DNA of 64,000 bases from Protea cynaroides (taxonomy: Eukaryota > Streptophyta > Magnoliopsida > Proteales > Proteaceae), in contig CM053270.1 of the NCBI GenBank assembly GCA_028583415.1, positions 6,580,342 to 6,644,341 on the forward strand, read 5' to 3'. Position numbers and translations under genes: made by a program. Below, one piece after another: positions 45,081 through 56,529 of this stretch. The first letter of the stretch is position 1; each line of letters opens with the position of its first letter. The notes under the pieces were generated by a model. That model was not told where the DNA came from and ran no database searches. It saw only the letters and a list, made by a program, of their open reading frames with translations.

Positions 45081-46330
45081 AAAGTGACAATTTACCTCAA
45101 TGTGTTTCGTTTTTTTAGGAAACACAGGATACGAAGCAATGTGAATAGCAGCTTCGTTATCACACCATAATTGCAGGCACATCCGAAAACCCAAGTTCAA
45201 CTAGCTACTTGACCCACATCAATTCACAAGTAACATGTGCCACAGCACGATATTCAAGACTTTGCACTAGACCGAGTAATAATAGTCGGCTTCTTGCCCC
45301 TCCAGGAAATAAGATTCCCACCAACAAAAGTACAATAGCTAGTAGTAGACTGCATGTCAATAGAAGAACCTGCCCAATCAACATCCAAAAAACCATCAAC
45401 ACGTCCATGTCCATGATTTGAGACGGTGGACCACGGCCTAGAGCCTTCCTAAGATACTATAGAATACAAATAACAGCATCCCAATGAGATGCCCGAAGAG
45501 AGGACAGAAACTGACTCACAACACTAACTGGAAAAACCACATCGGGTCAAGTCAGTGCGAATTTAATTTCCCGACCAGCATGCAATACCGCTCGGGGTCA
45601 CTCAAAATATCTCCACTATCAGTTGTAAGCCTGTAAGTTTGATGTTAGAGTCCATTCGAGTATCCACAGGCTTAGACCCTAACATCCCTGTCTATGTAAG
45701 CAAATCCAGAACGTATTTCCATTGTGAAAGAGAAATACCTTTCTGTGAACTGAGCCACCTCAATGCCCAAAAAATATTTAAACGGCCCAGATGCTTGGTG
45801 TGAAATTGATGTTGTAGGTGAGTCTTCAAACTCATGATTCCTGCACTATCATCTCTAGTAATCACAATACCATCAACATATGCAATAAGAAACATGCGTC
45901 CTATACTGGATAGACAATAAAATACCGAGTGATCAATATCACATTGGGATAAGCTGAAACCAAGGACCGCCTTAGTAAAATATCCAAACCATGTCCAAAG
46001 AGACTGTTTCAATCCATATAATGATTTCTTGAATTGACATACCAAACCAGACTCCCCCTAAGCAAAAACAAATCAGGTGGTTGCTCCAGATAAACCTTTT
46101 CATAGAAATCACCATGAAGGAAAGCATTATTTACATCAAGTTGGTGCAGCGACCAATGATGGGAAGCAACAAGAGAAATCAAAATATAAACAGAGGCAAG
46201 CATGGCAACAAGAGAAGTGTCAAGATAATTAACACCATAGGCCTGAACATAGTCATTGGCAACCAGGCGAGCTTCAAACGAGCAAGAAAACCATCAAGAT
46301 TGACCTTAACAACATAAACCCAGCGGCAGC
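45081..46330 (-). pseudogene. Copia RT and RNase H (antisense)
   Basis: QLDVNNAFLHGDFYEKVYL (about 46142-46086), SLYGLKQS and IAYVDGIVITRD (about 45886-45851) mark reverse transcriptase; the catalytic YVDD reads YVDG. The RNase H part has LISW and SAES remains near 45300 in shifting frames. Confidence 0.75.
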
Positions 46331-47340
46331 CAATAGCAGACTTGCCTGCAGGCAAAGGCACAAGATCCTTAAATGATTTTCCTCCAAGACCAATAATTCC
46401 TCTTCCATAGTTGTCAATTGTCCTCGAGCCAGGACTAGATAATGCATCTACAACAGACTTAGGAAGTGGGTGACATACAACAGTGAATAAACAGGAATGA
46501 AACGAAAGGGGTAAACCAGAATAAGACACAAAGTTCAAAAAAAGATGTTGGATACAATTCCGCACACATTTATGAGAGCAGTAGGAATATCAAGGTCAGA
46601 TAATGGAATACTAAACTCATGAGTGGGGTCAAGATCGACAGGCAAAGAAGACGTGGTAGGGGCGAGAGAAGCCAGGGGTGCAGGATCTACCCGAGGACGA
46701 CATGTGTAAAGATGTTGGACGGCGGGTGGAGGTGTCGTAGGCACTACAGCGATTGACAGAACCTGTGAAACATAATGTTGGACCACATATGTAGGAAGAC
46801 TATCATCCAACTCAACACAATAAAGAAACATCAACAGTGACAAAGTATTTATGTAACTCCGGAGAACAACAACAATAACCCTTCTGAGTACGGGGATAAC
46901 CAAAAAAAAATACAATTGAGAGATTTGGAATCCAACTTAATGATCAAGGCAATGGTCATGATAAAACAAACACATCCAAAAATGCGGGGAGGGAGCACAA
47001 ACAGAGGGTTTGAAGGAAACAGCAAAGCATGAGGAATCCTACTACTTAATACATAAGAAGGCATACGATTAATAAGATAGCAAGCACCTAAAATAGCATC
47101 AGCCCAAAACGTTTTGGCTATTCATTTCGAAGAGAAGGGACTAAATAACCAACACCGTTTTGTTGAGGGATAATGGGATAGGAAGACTGATGAATCATAC
47201 CCAGTGCAACCATAAACTAAGAAAATTGATCCAAAAAATATTCCTTGGCATTGTCACTGTGCAAAATACAAATAGAAGTCTAGAACTGGGTCTAAATTTC
47301 AATAACAAATGCAAAAAAGATAGAAAATAATTCAGAACGG
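46331..47340 (-). pseudogene. Copia integrase and linker (antisense)
   Basis: An HSDNAKEY-like core near 47260, PQQNGV near 47165, then NRMPSYVLSSRIPHALLF and the RIFGCVCF and YSEG signature of the integrase end (about 47065-46880). A variable linker follows. Stops are common. Confidence 0.65.
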
Positions 47341-47400
47341 TTCTTCATTAAATAAAGCCAAGTAATCCTTTAAAAATCATCAACCAAAGTGACAAAGTTG

Positions 47401-47927
47401 TGGAGTTACACGGGTGGAGATAACTCTTAGTTGCAAATTCCCTATTTTACATGGGTGGCAGTGTTGGTTGATAACCTAGTTTATGGATGTATTGGGGTCA
47501 GGGTTTGCACACTTGCTTGAGCATTCATTATTGGACATCTATAAGCCCATCCTTGTATTAGGGTATGCCAATTGTAATTAAACACACATTGGGGGAAGAC
47601 CTTGCCCTGTGTTTAGGGTTGAAACTTTCGATTTGTTGCCCTTGCATTAGAAGTTAACCTTGCATTAGAAGTTAAAGGCTTGAAGCAAGTAGTAGGGCCT
47701 GGACTGTAACTGTAGTTAAAATCCAAGTGTAGAGTGAATGCTAAGCCTTGTGAAGGCATTACTCCGTGGAGTAGCCTTTCACACATTATGGAGGTGAACC
47801 ACATATATCTTGTGTGGTTTGTTTACTACTTTGGATATTGGAGTGATTGTCTTCCAGGGTGGGTATGTTACACCTGGCAGACTTGGCCGCACATACGACT
47901 TTTGGGACAAACGGCAATGAGTCCTCA
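47401..47927. other. Possible LTR remnant
   Basis: The part 47745-47830 reads AAGGCATTACTCCGTGGAGTAG and then GAACCACATATATCTTGTGTGG. In plants this type of phrase is common at the 3' end of Copia LTRs. Neither LTR ends nor a partner copy were found. The remainder shows nothing. Confidence 0.4.
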
Positions 47928-47935
47928 CTTGTGAT

Positions 47936-49290
47936 CCGAAATTTCGGATTCGGCCGAAATGTTTCAGTTTCTTGTAAAACCAAAACGAAATGTAGGTTTG
48001 AAACAAAAAAGTTGTCCAAAATCAATGTTTCGACCAGGTTTCAGTGGAAGTCTCTAGTTTCGGCCGAAACTTGGTCCAAACACCTTCTAAATTATCCAAA
48101 ACTTGTTGAACTCTGCCTTAGAAGTCTGAGTAATACAAGACAGGGAACAATATACAAGAGGGACAATATATAGCACACAGCACTTATTAATGACTAATAT
48201 CATTTAAGTAAATATTTATTAATTTATTTAAGATATTATTCATAAATAAGCAAACACGCCCCATTTGAATCCAATAAAAATAGTTTAAAATTCAAATTAA
48301 GAATAAAAAGTCACTTTCCAGTTCAAGAACAAAAACTAGATTTTCGATCGCGGGGCAATTTTCAACTTTCAAATACTATCTTTTTTCTCCAACCTAAAAA
48401 TTCCATAAAGCTTATTAGATTAAAACATCATTAAAAACCAAGAGTCTGCCAAAATAATCTTTTGTTTTGATGTCCAGAAAGTTATTCCCATTCAGATGAC
48501 TTTAAACAGCATTCACATACTCCGAACAAGGTTGGACTAGAGCGTAACTCTTTCAATATAACTCGGATTCTAGTAATGTCAGATTTGTTGAAAAGCTGCA
48601 GCTGAATCCGAGTTATATTGAAGGAGTTACGCTCTAGTCAAACCTTGTTCGGAGTATGCGAATACTGTTTAAAGTCATTTGAATGGGAAAAACTTTCTGG
48701 ACATCAAAACAAAAGATTATTTTGGCAAGCTCTTGATTTTTAATGATGTTTTACAATAATAAGATTTATGAAATTTTTTATTGCATAAAAAGGCCAGCAA
48801 TTGAAAGTTGAAAATCGCTCCGCGATCAAAAATCCAGTTTTTGTTCTTGAAATGGAAAGTCGACTTTTTATTCTTTTAGAATTTTCATTTTAGACTATTT
48901 TTATTGGATTCAAATGGGGGATTTTTGTTTATTTTTGAATAATATCTTAAGTTATATTAGTCAAAATAGGCATTGTTTGAACCCTAAATACAATCTTCAG
49001 CTTCCAGCGTACATTAGCATACTATGATGTAAACATAGAAATACCATTTGGGATTTTTTTTTTTGTAAATCATTCAACGGATATGTTAAGAAGGTTAAGA
49101 ATGCATCACACAAAAAAATTGGGCTCAAAAATCTTTTTCTTTTTTTTTTTTTTTGCCACCGAAACTAATTTCGAAACTAGCCAAAAATTCGAAATTTTCC
49201 ACTGTTTCGGAAAAATTTCGGCCTATATGGCCTAAAGTTCGGTTTTTGGCTCAGCCAAAACCAGGCACAAAACCGAAATTTAGAGCCTTG
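47936..49290. mobile_element. hAT-like element with large palindrome (1355 bp)
   Basis: The flanks CTTGTGAT (47928-47935) and CTTGTGAC (49291-49298) match at seven of eight bases. The left end is CCGAAATTTCGG; the right end, reversed, is CAAGGCTCTAAATTTCGG. Both subterminal zones are rich in CGAAATTTCG and GGCCGAAA words. The interior 48190-48965 is a nearly perfect giant palindrome centred at 48598/48599 (AGCTGCAGCT), made of two arms of about 370-400 bp of the shared module. No transposase is present. Confidence 0.7.
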
Positions 49291-49298
49291 CTTGTGAC

Positions 49299-49900
49299 TG
49301 AGAATTTAAGGGATTATTTTTGCTCCCATTGATTCACACCCCTCTCAATGGCTATCTGGGAACAACATATCTAATAAGCTACATTATCAAGCCCTCATAG
49401 TTGGGTAAACACCAATTAAATTAAGTATTTGATTTTCTCCTTTCTAGGTATCCTACAAACACAACAATGGAGGCGAACGAGAGAGATCCTAAAGTTAGTT
49501 AAATGAGCAAAGATACTAACATGGGTTATACGGATTGGCTCATCAAGTAAAATAAGGAATTTGGAAGAGGTACTGGCTAGAGGACAGGTTACTCTATGGC
49601 AAGTATGGGCTCTTACTTGTTCCCAATTAATGATCTAGAATTGCCACTACCCTCGTCATAGTCGCTTCTCTCTACGTTGACCGTTCCTCAGTGCCACCCT
49701 CGGCATTGTAAACTGCAGTGGCATCTCCAACAATCACCTAGAACAAAGATTTGAACACAATTCAATAATTATAGTAACTTATCACTAGTTTTATGGAAGC
49801 ATTGTAGTCAACTAGGCAAAACCCCTATAAGCCCTCAAGCCCGTTAATTTAGGGATGACTCCTTCTAAAGACATCATTGTGAATCTTGTCACTTCCTCTC
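49299..49900. other. Unannotated sequence
   Basis: No gene is firmly supported. On the minus strand near 49750-49650 a short codon-like stretch (GDATAVYNAEGG) is followed by stops. Confidence 0.3.
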
Positions 49901-51060
49901 TGATGCAGCAACGGGCCCACAAGCTAAGATGGGCATGGATTAAAATCTTTATTAGATTTAATTTTATGTGGGATATTTGTAATCTTTTATATTTGGGGAT
50001 TTAGATAAAACAATTAGGTAAGATTTTATTTTAAGTATTTAAATTAGTTTTCTTTTTGCCTTAATAGGCAACCATAGGTTTAGTAAGTTATTAGAATATC
50101 TAAGATTAGGATTTCCATTTCAGTCATTTATATTTTGTTAAGTTTTATATCTCTTTTCCTTTAAATATCTGTAACCGACCACCATTCAAGAGGAGAAGAT
50201 TTGAAGAAAAGAAAGAATGAATTGAGATTTAGTTGTGTGCCTGTGGGCCAAAGTGGTGTGCTTTCTATCTCCTTTCCCTTATTCGTCTATGCGATCAGGA
50301 GCAGCCCTTATCTTAAGCTATCTTCCCCCTCTCTTCCTCTTATTCTCCTAACCTTCTCCTTCCTTATTTCTTTATTACTGTTACTGTGTGATTTCTGCAA
50401 CTCACGGCAGAACCAGTCTCCAGAATATTGCATCGACCTCATAAGAAACAGGTTTGATTTACTTAGAATCTTTGGGTATTAGTTCAAACCCTAAGGGCGA
50501 CCCATAACCCCAAAGCCCATAACCAGAAACCTCCTCGACATTGAAGTCCAAAAACCTGCAACTCACTTTTCCTATCTTTCACTGCTTGATTTATTTTCAG
50601 CGGAATCTGTCAATTGCTGGTTGTTTAGAGTAATTATTGGTTGCAATCAAGAGGAAAGAGGATTACAAACCTTACCTTGAAGTTTCAGTTCGATTGGATC
50701 CACATTGAGTTAGATCTAAGGCAAGAATCGAAACTGGGTTTCTTCCATTACCGTGAGTAGCATCTTGAGGTTGAAGAAAGTCTTTTAATTGTGATTTCCA
50801 GAATTATCCTTGGCTTTATATATAAGTCTGTTTTGACCCTTTTGTCCCATCCTTCCAAGTTTATGCCTTGTTTCATTTCTACTTAAATTTTTATCCTAAG
50901 GCTTTGTTTGGTTCTCTAGACTTATTTCAAACTTCTGACTAATTACCAAATCTGCCACCACTGGTTGAGTTTTTTATTTAATTACAATTCTGCCATTATT
51001 ATTATTGTTGGAGTTGATTATTATTTGAGTGGGCCTACTAGCAGATCTAATTAGGGTTTT
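49901..51060 (+). mobile_element. Probable Copia 5' remnant (LTR and leader)
   Basis: The start TGATGCAGCAACGGG and the promoter-like AT-rich part look like an LTR. The part 50670-51010 (AAGTTTCAGTTCGATTGG; CTGCCACCACTGGTTGAG) resembles the untranslated leader of the Copia at 59270 (59798-60094) in order and wording. No gag follows. Limits are approximate. Confidence 0.45.
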
Positions 51061-51135
51061 CTCAACCCGGATACTGCACCACTTTCTCAGCCCCAATTTA
51101 AAGCTCATAATTATATCAGGTAGTTTCATTTATTA

Positions 51136-51683
51136 TGTGACACCCGAGGGCGACGAGTACCGACCATCCTAGGAGATCGCTGAGGGGTTCCCCACCAAAA
51201 TATGGCGAGTACCAGATGATTCGGGAGATTGATAAGGGTGCACAAACTTAGTCCCACATTGGTTAGGGGGAAGAGACTGGGTAAGTGACTGGGTTAGTCG
51301 ATAACCCTTAACCTCCTCAACATGTCAAGACGTGTTTTAAAGCCTTGAAGCCCATAGGCCAAAGAGGACAATATCTTGACGGTTGCTTGGAGGTTGGAGC
51401 GTTACAATTGATATCAGAGCGAACCCAACACCGTGTGGGACCACAACGGGGACACTGTGCCCGAAGAGGGGGAGAATGTGACACCTGAGGGCGGCGAGTA
51501 CCAACCATCCTGGGAGATCAATAAAGGTGCACAAACTTAGTCCCACATTGGTTAGGGGGAAGAGACCGAGCTAGTTGATAACCCTTAGCCTCATCAACAT
51601 GTCAAGACGCATTTTAAAGCCTTGAGGCCCATGGGCCAAAGAGGACAATATCTTGATGGTTGCTTGGAGGTTGGGCCGTTACA
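51136..51683 (+). mobile_element. Complete TRIM retrotransposon (548 bp)
   Basis: Two direct terminal repeats (51136-51406 and 51477-51683), both starting TGTGACACC(C/T)GAGGGC and ending GTTACA, enclose only 70 bp. That core has a primer site TGATATCAGAGC, one base from the initiator tRNA-Met complement, and a purine tract GAAGAGGGGGAGAA. A perfect 5-bp duplication TATTA flanks it. These are the defining features of terminal-repeat retrotransposons in miniature. It codes for nothing and would need proteins from an autonomous element. The left repeat has about 64 bp more than the right one. Confidence 0.92.
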
Positions 51684-51688
51684 TATTA

Positions 51689-51984
51689 GATTCACCATAA
51701 TTAATTGAAGGGACTGGGGAGCTATAGTATGAATTATTTTGTAAATAGATGCTTTATTTTTCTAATGAGGATGCTTAGTGTCTGCCAAATATTTAGACAG
51801 CAAGAGAGTGAAGACCTAGAAATACATCAATTGAAAATCACCAATATGGTGACATAAGCCCCTCCCAAACCCCGCAATGGCGGGAGCCTTATGAATTGGA
51901 TACGACCATTTTTTAGAGTGAAGTCCTAGATCCCATCAATTGAAAATCACCAATATGGTAACCCACTTGATCAATAACCCACCA
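51689..51984. other. Unannotated sequence
   Basis: No gene is visible. The phrase ATCAATTGAAAATCACCAATATGGT occurs twice in slightly different form, near 51827 and 51936 (quoted in shortened form: TTGAAAATCACCAATATGGT). Confidence 0.5.
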
Positions 51985-52743
51985 TGGTCTCAAAGTTATT
52001 TTGAGAAACCTGATCGGGCAAAGACGAAATGGAGTGTGCAATAGAAAACATACCATATTTCGGTTGATATTTCTGCATTTCGCCTAAATATTGACTTGTT
52101 TCATTTTGAAATGAAATTTCGGTTGGACCAGACCAACCACTTTTGTAAAAAGCACCATTTCAATTAAAACCTGCCTATTTGGCATATTTCGTTGTAGAGA
52201 AGAGGAAAAGTGTGAAATTTAAGATTTTTTACCACATCATCCATGCTTACTATTGGGACACGTTGTTGAGAGTTGCCACATCATTGTTTGCTGCATTTGG
52301 ATTGAAATATAAATTCCTTCAACAACTAAAGGTATGAAACATTTCTCAAAAATGAATACATGGTAGTTGGTGATGATATTTATACGTCAGACACGTGAAC
52401 CCAATCCACGATGTCATGCCATCGAAATTTTGTTTTCTTATATATATTGTTTTCCCGGTGGAAAAAATAGAATTTCCTACAACAATAATTAAAAAAAATT
52501 AGGCTTAATATAAACTGGATGGGACTCAATTTTATATATGTCACACACTGTTGACTAATCTACAGCCTCACAGAGTTGGAATGCATTTTCTTCCAATAAA
52601 TGTTGTTATTTTTTAAATTTTAAAAAAAAATATTTTAAATTTTCCAAAAAAAAATACGAAATATATTCTATTCTGGGTTGAGAAGTAAAGCAAATTATGA
52701 GAATAATTTCAACTGGTTTTGAATTGCATTTGATGCTTGGTAT
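51985..52743. mobile_element. Probable left part of a second hAT
   Basis: Words such as CGAAATTTCGGTTGG and two diverged tandem units (about 52390 and 52550) resemble the 5' non-coding region of the hAT at 21122. The transposase remains lie at 56.7 kb, beyond a LINE and plastid DNA. The exact left end is not certain. Confidence 0.4.
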
Positions 52744-52949
52744 ACAACAACAACAAAGCCTTATCCCAACTAAATGGGGTCGGCTATATGGATTCTTGTC
52801 CTCCAATCAATTCTGTTCGATGTCATACTTAAACCAAGGCCTAAACTATGCATATCTTTCCTTACCACCTCCCCTAGAGTCATCTTAGGTCTACCCCTAG
52901 CTCTTTTAAATCTTCCAATCTGAATCAAATCACTCCTCCATACTAGAGC

Positions 52950-55835
52950 ATCTAATGGCCTCCATTGAGCAAGGCCATACCATTTCGAACAAATTTCTCA
53001 TAGCTTATCATGTATCATCGCTCCTCCCAAATCAACTCTAATACGAACATTCCTTACCTTATCCTTCCTAGTTTTGCCACACATTCATCTCAACATCCTC
53101 ATCTCAATTACACTAAGTGTATCTATATGATGCTTCTTAACTGCCAACATTCCACACCATACATCATAGCCGGTTGAATGACTTATCCTATAAAATTTTC
53201 TTTAAATTTTAAAGAAATGCGTCAATCGCACAGCACTTCATATGCACCTCTCCACTTCATCCATCTTAATTTAATCATCAATAAAACATCATCATCTACA
53301 TCACCTTTTTATTTATGATTGAACTTAGATACCTAAAATAATCACTTTGTTGTATCTCCCTCCAATCAATTTTTACCAACTCATTATCCGTCCTTGTGTG
53401 ACTAACCATATACTCTATCTTCGTTTTAATTATCTTAAAACCTTTTGATTCCAATATTGATCTTCATAGCTCTAACTTAGTGTTAATCTTTGCTTTTGTC
53501 TCATCCATCAAAACAATATCAGCAAAAACATATACCAAGGAATTTCATCTTGAATGTCTCTGGTAAAATCATTCATAATGAGGGTAAACATATAAGGACA
53601 TAAAGTTGATCCTTGATGTAACTCAATTGTAATTCGGAATTCACGACCCTGATCCCCCCTCCCAATGATTTTTACACTAGTCACCACATTATAATACATA
53701 TCTTTGACTACGTCCACATATTTGGTTGAAACATTTATCTTCATTAATACTTGCTAGATTAACTTTCTAGGAATTCTGTCATAAGTTTTTCTAGGTCAAT
53801 AAAGATATGGAGGTCCTTCTTGCCATCTCTAAATCTTTCCATGAGTCTCTTAAGCAAGTAAATAGCTTCAATTGTGTATCTACCTGGCATAAAACCAATC
53901 TGATTCTCTGTAATAGTAGTTTTTTGTCTCAAATGGGTTTCAATAACTCGCTCATCATATCAATGCCTCTGTAGTTATTGCAGCAATGGTTTAAAATCTC
54001 GCCGAGGGCAAGATCTCGAAATTTTTTATGTTCTCGAACTGGTCGAGATAAGACACCAGGACTGGTCTATTTTCTTATAAATATCAAATCTCGGTCGAAA
54101 TTTCGACGAGACTATCATTTTCACTGGGTTTGCTCTTTTTCACCCATTTTTTGCATCTTAGCTTCAAAAACTTCCATAATCTTGGGGTTTTTGACAAATC
54201 TTTCCACAAGATTGTCGAGGGACCTTGGTACGAGAGCAGAAATCATCCATTCATCGGTTTTACTATTTAAGATAAGAATTTTTGCAAAAATTCAATTTTT
54301 ACATAAACATTATCATTACATGGTATATGATGTTGATACCTTAATATGTGAGACACGTAAGCCCGAGGCAAATTAGCATCAGCAAATTTACGATTTAGAT
54401 CCTCCATGATACTATTCGTGGAATTAGAAATGGGGATGGAGTGATGGTAAGATGGGACTTGGAAGTTGGGGTGGGGGCATCATTGTATTTGAGTATTTGA
54501 TGATTTGATTATTTTTATGGAATTATGAATTATGAATCTTTGATTTTGCCATAATGTGTGATTATTTTTACAATTTTATGGTTTAAATGTGTTTATATAT
54601 GCTAAAATAGGGTTTCCCTGTAGTATCAAGCCTTAAAATGGTCATTTAGGGCTTGAAACACGCATTTTAAGCCTTCACGACCTTTGACGCAAGTTCTCGC
54701 CGAAATCTCCGAAATCTCGGTTTGGCCAAAGATCAAGATGGCCTTGAGTTTCGAGATTTTGATCCTTGATTGCAGCTCTGAATATCACCTTTTTTATAAA
54801 TTGGAACCACAATGCTTCTCCTCCATTCATCTGGCATGTTCCTGCTCATCTTATTACACATCTTAGCTAGCCAAGATACTCCAAAGATTCTTAGGCTCTT
54901 CCAAACTTCTATTGGAACCTCATCTGGGCTTGGTGTTTTCCTACATTCATCCTCATTAAAGATTTTTTTTACTTCCGTAATTTTGCTTATATATCTATGA
55001 CCTGTGGTGTCTTTGTGGGTAATGTGGCCTTCTAGAATAGTAATACTTGAAGTGTCTTCATTTAGTAGGCTGTCATCTCTCATTAATGTCTTCATCCCTT
55101 ACTAGATTTCTACCATCTACAATTTTAATACATCAAACATGATCTAAATCTCTACTCTTCCTTTCCCTCATTTTAGCTATTTTATGAAGAGCTTTTTCTC
55201 TTTCCTTTGTGCTTAGATTGTTATAAAGATCTTCATATTTCTTCGACCTTACTTTTCCCACAATCTTTTTTGCTTCATTTCTAGCAAGTCTATATCTTTT
55301 TAGATCTTCTATATCCTTAGTCCTTTGTCATGTCTTAAAAGTATCTTTCTTAGCTTTAATGGTTGTTTGAACCTCATCATCCCACTACCAAGACTCTCTA
55401 GGGGAATGACATTTTCTTTTCGATATACCTAGGACATCTTTAACAAATTTCTTAATTCAAGCAGTCATCTCGTTCTATATTCTATTACTGTCACCCTCAA
55501 AGTCTCACTTTCCTTGTTTAACCAAATTATCAGTAAAAAATTTCTTGATATCTCCTTTTAAGTTCCACTACCTTACCCGAGAGCAAAAAAACCTGACCTT
55601 TCTTACAATTCAACATAATGAGACATATCCATAACCAATAATCTATGTTGAGTGGTTAGGCTCTTCCCTAGTATAACCTTACAATCCTTACACAAAAACC
55701 TATCGGACCTTCTAATTAGAAAGAAATCTATTTGGCTACTATGATGTCCACTTTTGAATGTGACTAGAGTCTCCTCTCTTTTCAAAGTACACGTTTACAA
55801 TGGATAAATCATAAACCACATCAAAATCTAGTTAG
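52950..55835 (-). pseudogene. LINE endonuclease end and reverse transcriptase
   Basis: From high to low coordinates: the end of the endonuclease (TFKSGHHSSQIDFFLIRRSD, about 55760-55700), the reverse transcriptase start (KTPSPDEVPIEVWKSL near 54925; PDEWRRSIVVPIYKKGDIQS near 54840-54780), then, after the MITE, the palm region (LHQGSTLCPYMFTLIMNDF near 53615-53560). The remainder is in broken frames. The FADD box region near 53520 is degraded. Related intact proteins nick target DNA and copy their RNA at the nick. Confidence 0.75.
53984..54768. mobile_element. Non-autonomous hAT-like MITE (785 bp)
   Basis: The left end is CAATGGTTTAAAATCTCG; the right end, reversed, is CAAGGATCAAAATCTCG. ATTGCAG occurs on both sides (53977-53983, 54769-54775). 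Its ends and GAGATCTCG-like subterminal words match those of the hAT at 21122, which may have supplied the transposase. Removing it restores the LINE frame (GDIQSCN, then YRGIDMMSE). Confidence 0.82.
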
Positions 55836-55864
55836 AAAGAAATCTTTCTTACGATGCTTAGTAT

Positions 55865-56056
55865 GTTGTATCATATTTGTTTTTTGTTTGATTAAGCAAA
55901 TACTTTTTTCAAAAATAATCTGAAAAAAATAGTTTTAATTAAGAAAAAAATATAAGGGTTGGGGGAAAGAAATAATCATCTTTTTGTTCTTTTAGTGGTC
56001 TCAATTGATGTGCCTCAGTTAATAATGGTTTATTTTCTTCATGCAACAGTATGGTT
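55865..56056. other. Short flank, probably second hAT
   Basis: AT-rich. TTTATTTTCTTCATGCAACAG at its end resembles the sequence before the start codon of the hAT at 22182. Low certainty. Confidence 0.3.
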
Positions 56057-56174
56057 CCGATGCTTATTCCCCAAATACCGTCATTGCTTCTTCTCCGGGA
56101 AAATAAGTTTACAATCTGTGGGCCTTCTTCCTCCACGCAGCATTGCTCTGCAGGCTTTCACCCCAATATCGCGG
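56057..56174 (-). pseudogene. Plastid 16S rRNA gene fragment in nucleus
   Basis: Read on the minus strand the sequence follows chloroplast 16S rRNA: GTGAAAGCCTGCAGAGCAAT, then CGTGGAGGAAGAAGGCCCAC and CCCGGAGAAGAAGCAATGAC, ending GGAATAAGCATCGG. This is about 118 bp of the 5' domain, with scattered substitutions (for example AAGCCTGCAGAG for AAGCCTGACGGAG). It cannot make rRNA; it is transferred plastid DNA. Confidence 0.85.
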
Positions 56175-56246
56175 ATTGCTGTAATTCAGTTAAAAAACCC
56201 GAAGTGGCATACCCTTGGGTAAAAATAGCACTTGGTGTGGTTATTA
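56175..56246. other. Short spacer of unknown origin
   Basis: It lies between two plastid-derived pieces and may be another organellar fragment, but I could not place it. Confidence 0.3.
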
Positions 56247-56442
56247 TCGGCGATACATTTATACAAAACTTCTGCCCCAAGCACACGCAATGAAACCGTC
56301 AACAGTCAAGTGAAATCCAATCCACAAAATAATTTGATCTATGAACAGCATCGTTGTGGTAAAGGTCGTAATACTAGAGGAATCATTACCGCAAGGCACA
56401 GAGGGGGAGGTCATAAGCGTCTATACCGTAAAATCAATTTAC
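56247..56442 (+). pseudogene. Plastid rpl2 fragment in nucleus
   Basis: The frame reads AIHLYKTSAPSTRN, LIYEQHRCGKGRN, GIITARHRGGGHKRLYRK, matching the first 60-odd codons of chloroplast ribosomal protein L2. It begins at the rpl2 start, where plastids often have ACG edited to AUG; here the base is TCG. It ends abruptly inside exon 1. The normal upstream neighbour rpl23 is absent. Some substitutions relative to the common sequence (Q to E in GQH) indicate nuclear decay. Confidence 0.9.
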
Positions 56443-56529
56443 ACGGATTACTAGTAATCCTTGGGTTATTGCAAAATCGATTGATAATCAATCTTTCAAT
56501 GAAGAAAAAATACTTTTTTTTCTTTCCTA
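56443..56529. other. Short spacer of unknown origin
   Basis: Sequence between rpl2 and 23S pieces with a T-run at 56512-56522. Possibly plastid, but not identified. Confidence 0.3.

Larger units (their letters stand above)
44476..47400 (-). mobile_element. Antisense Copia remnant, 5' truncated
   Basis: On the minus strand the order from high to low coordinates is integrase (about 47340-46890), linker, reverse transcriptase (about 46330-45690), RNase H (about 45415-45081 and 44848-44697), a purine tract and a 3' LTR (44476-44688). Gag, protease and the 5' LTR are absent. A solo LTR at 44849-45075 interrupts it. Stops and shifts are frequent. Confidence 0.8.
52744..55852 (-). mobile_element. 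RTE-like LINE, 5' truncated
   Basis: It is a non-LTR retrotransposon read on the minus strand. Its 3' end carries the common plant LINE ending AGCCGACCCCATTTAGTTGG and a (GTT)n-like tail at 52744-52760. The flanks GATGCTTGGTAT (52732-52743) and GATGCTTAGTAT (55853-55864) match at 11 of 12 bases, a target duplication of LINE length. It starts within the endonuclease, so it is 5' truncated. A MITE (53984-54768) interrupts it. Confidence 0.85.

Noticed and set aside
49650..49760. Codon-like minus-strand piece (GDATAVYNAEGG) as upstream exon of the host gene
   Set aside because: In-frame stops follow and no donor/acceptor in the needed phase was found; it could be part of some other decayed repeat.
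51136..51683. Simple tandem duplication
   Set aside because: Primer site, purine tract, TG...CA ends and target duplication make a TRIM the better explanation.
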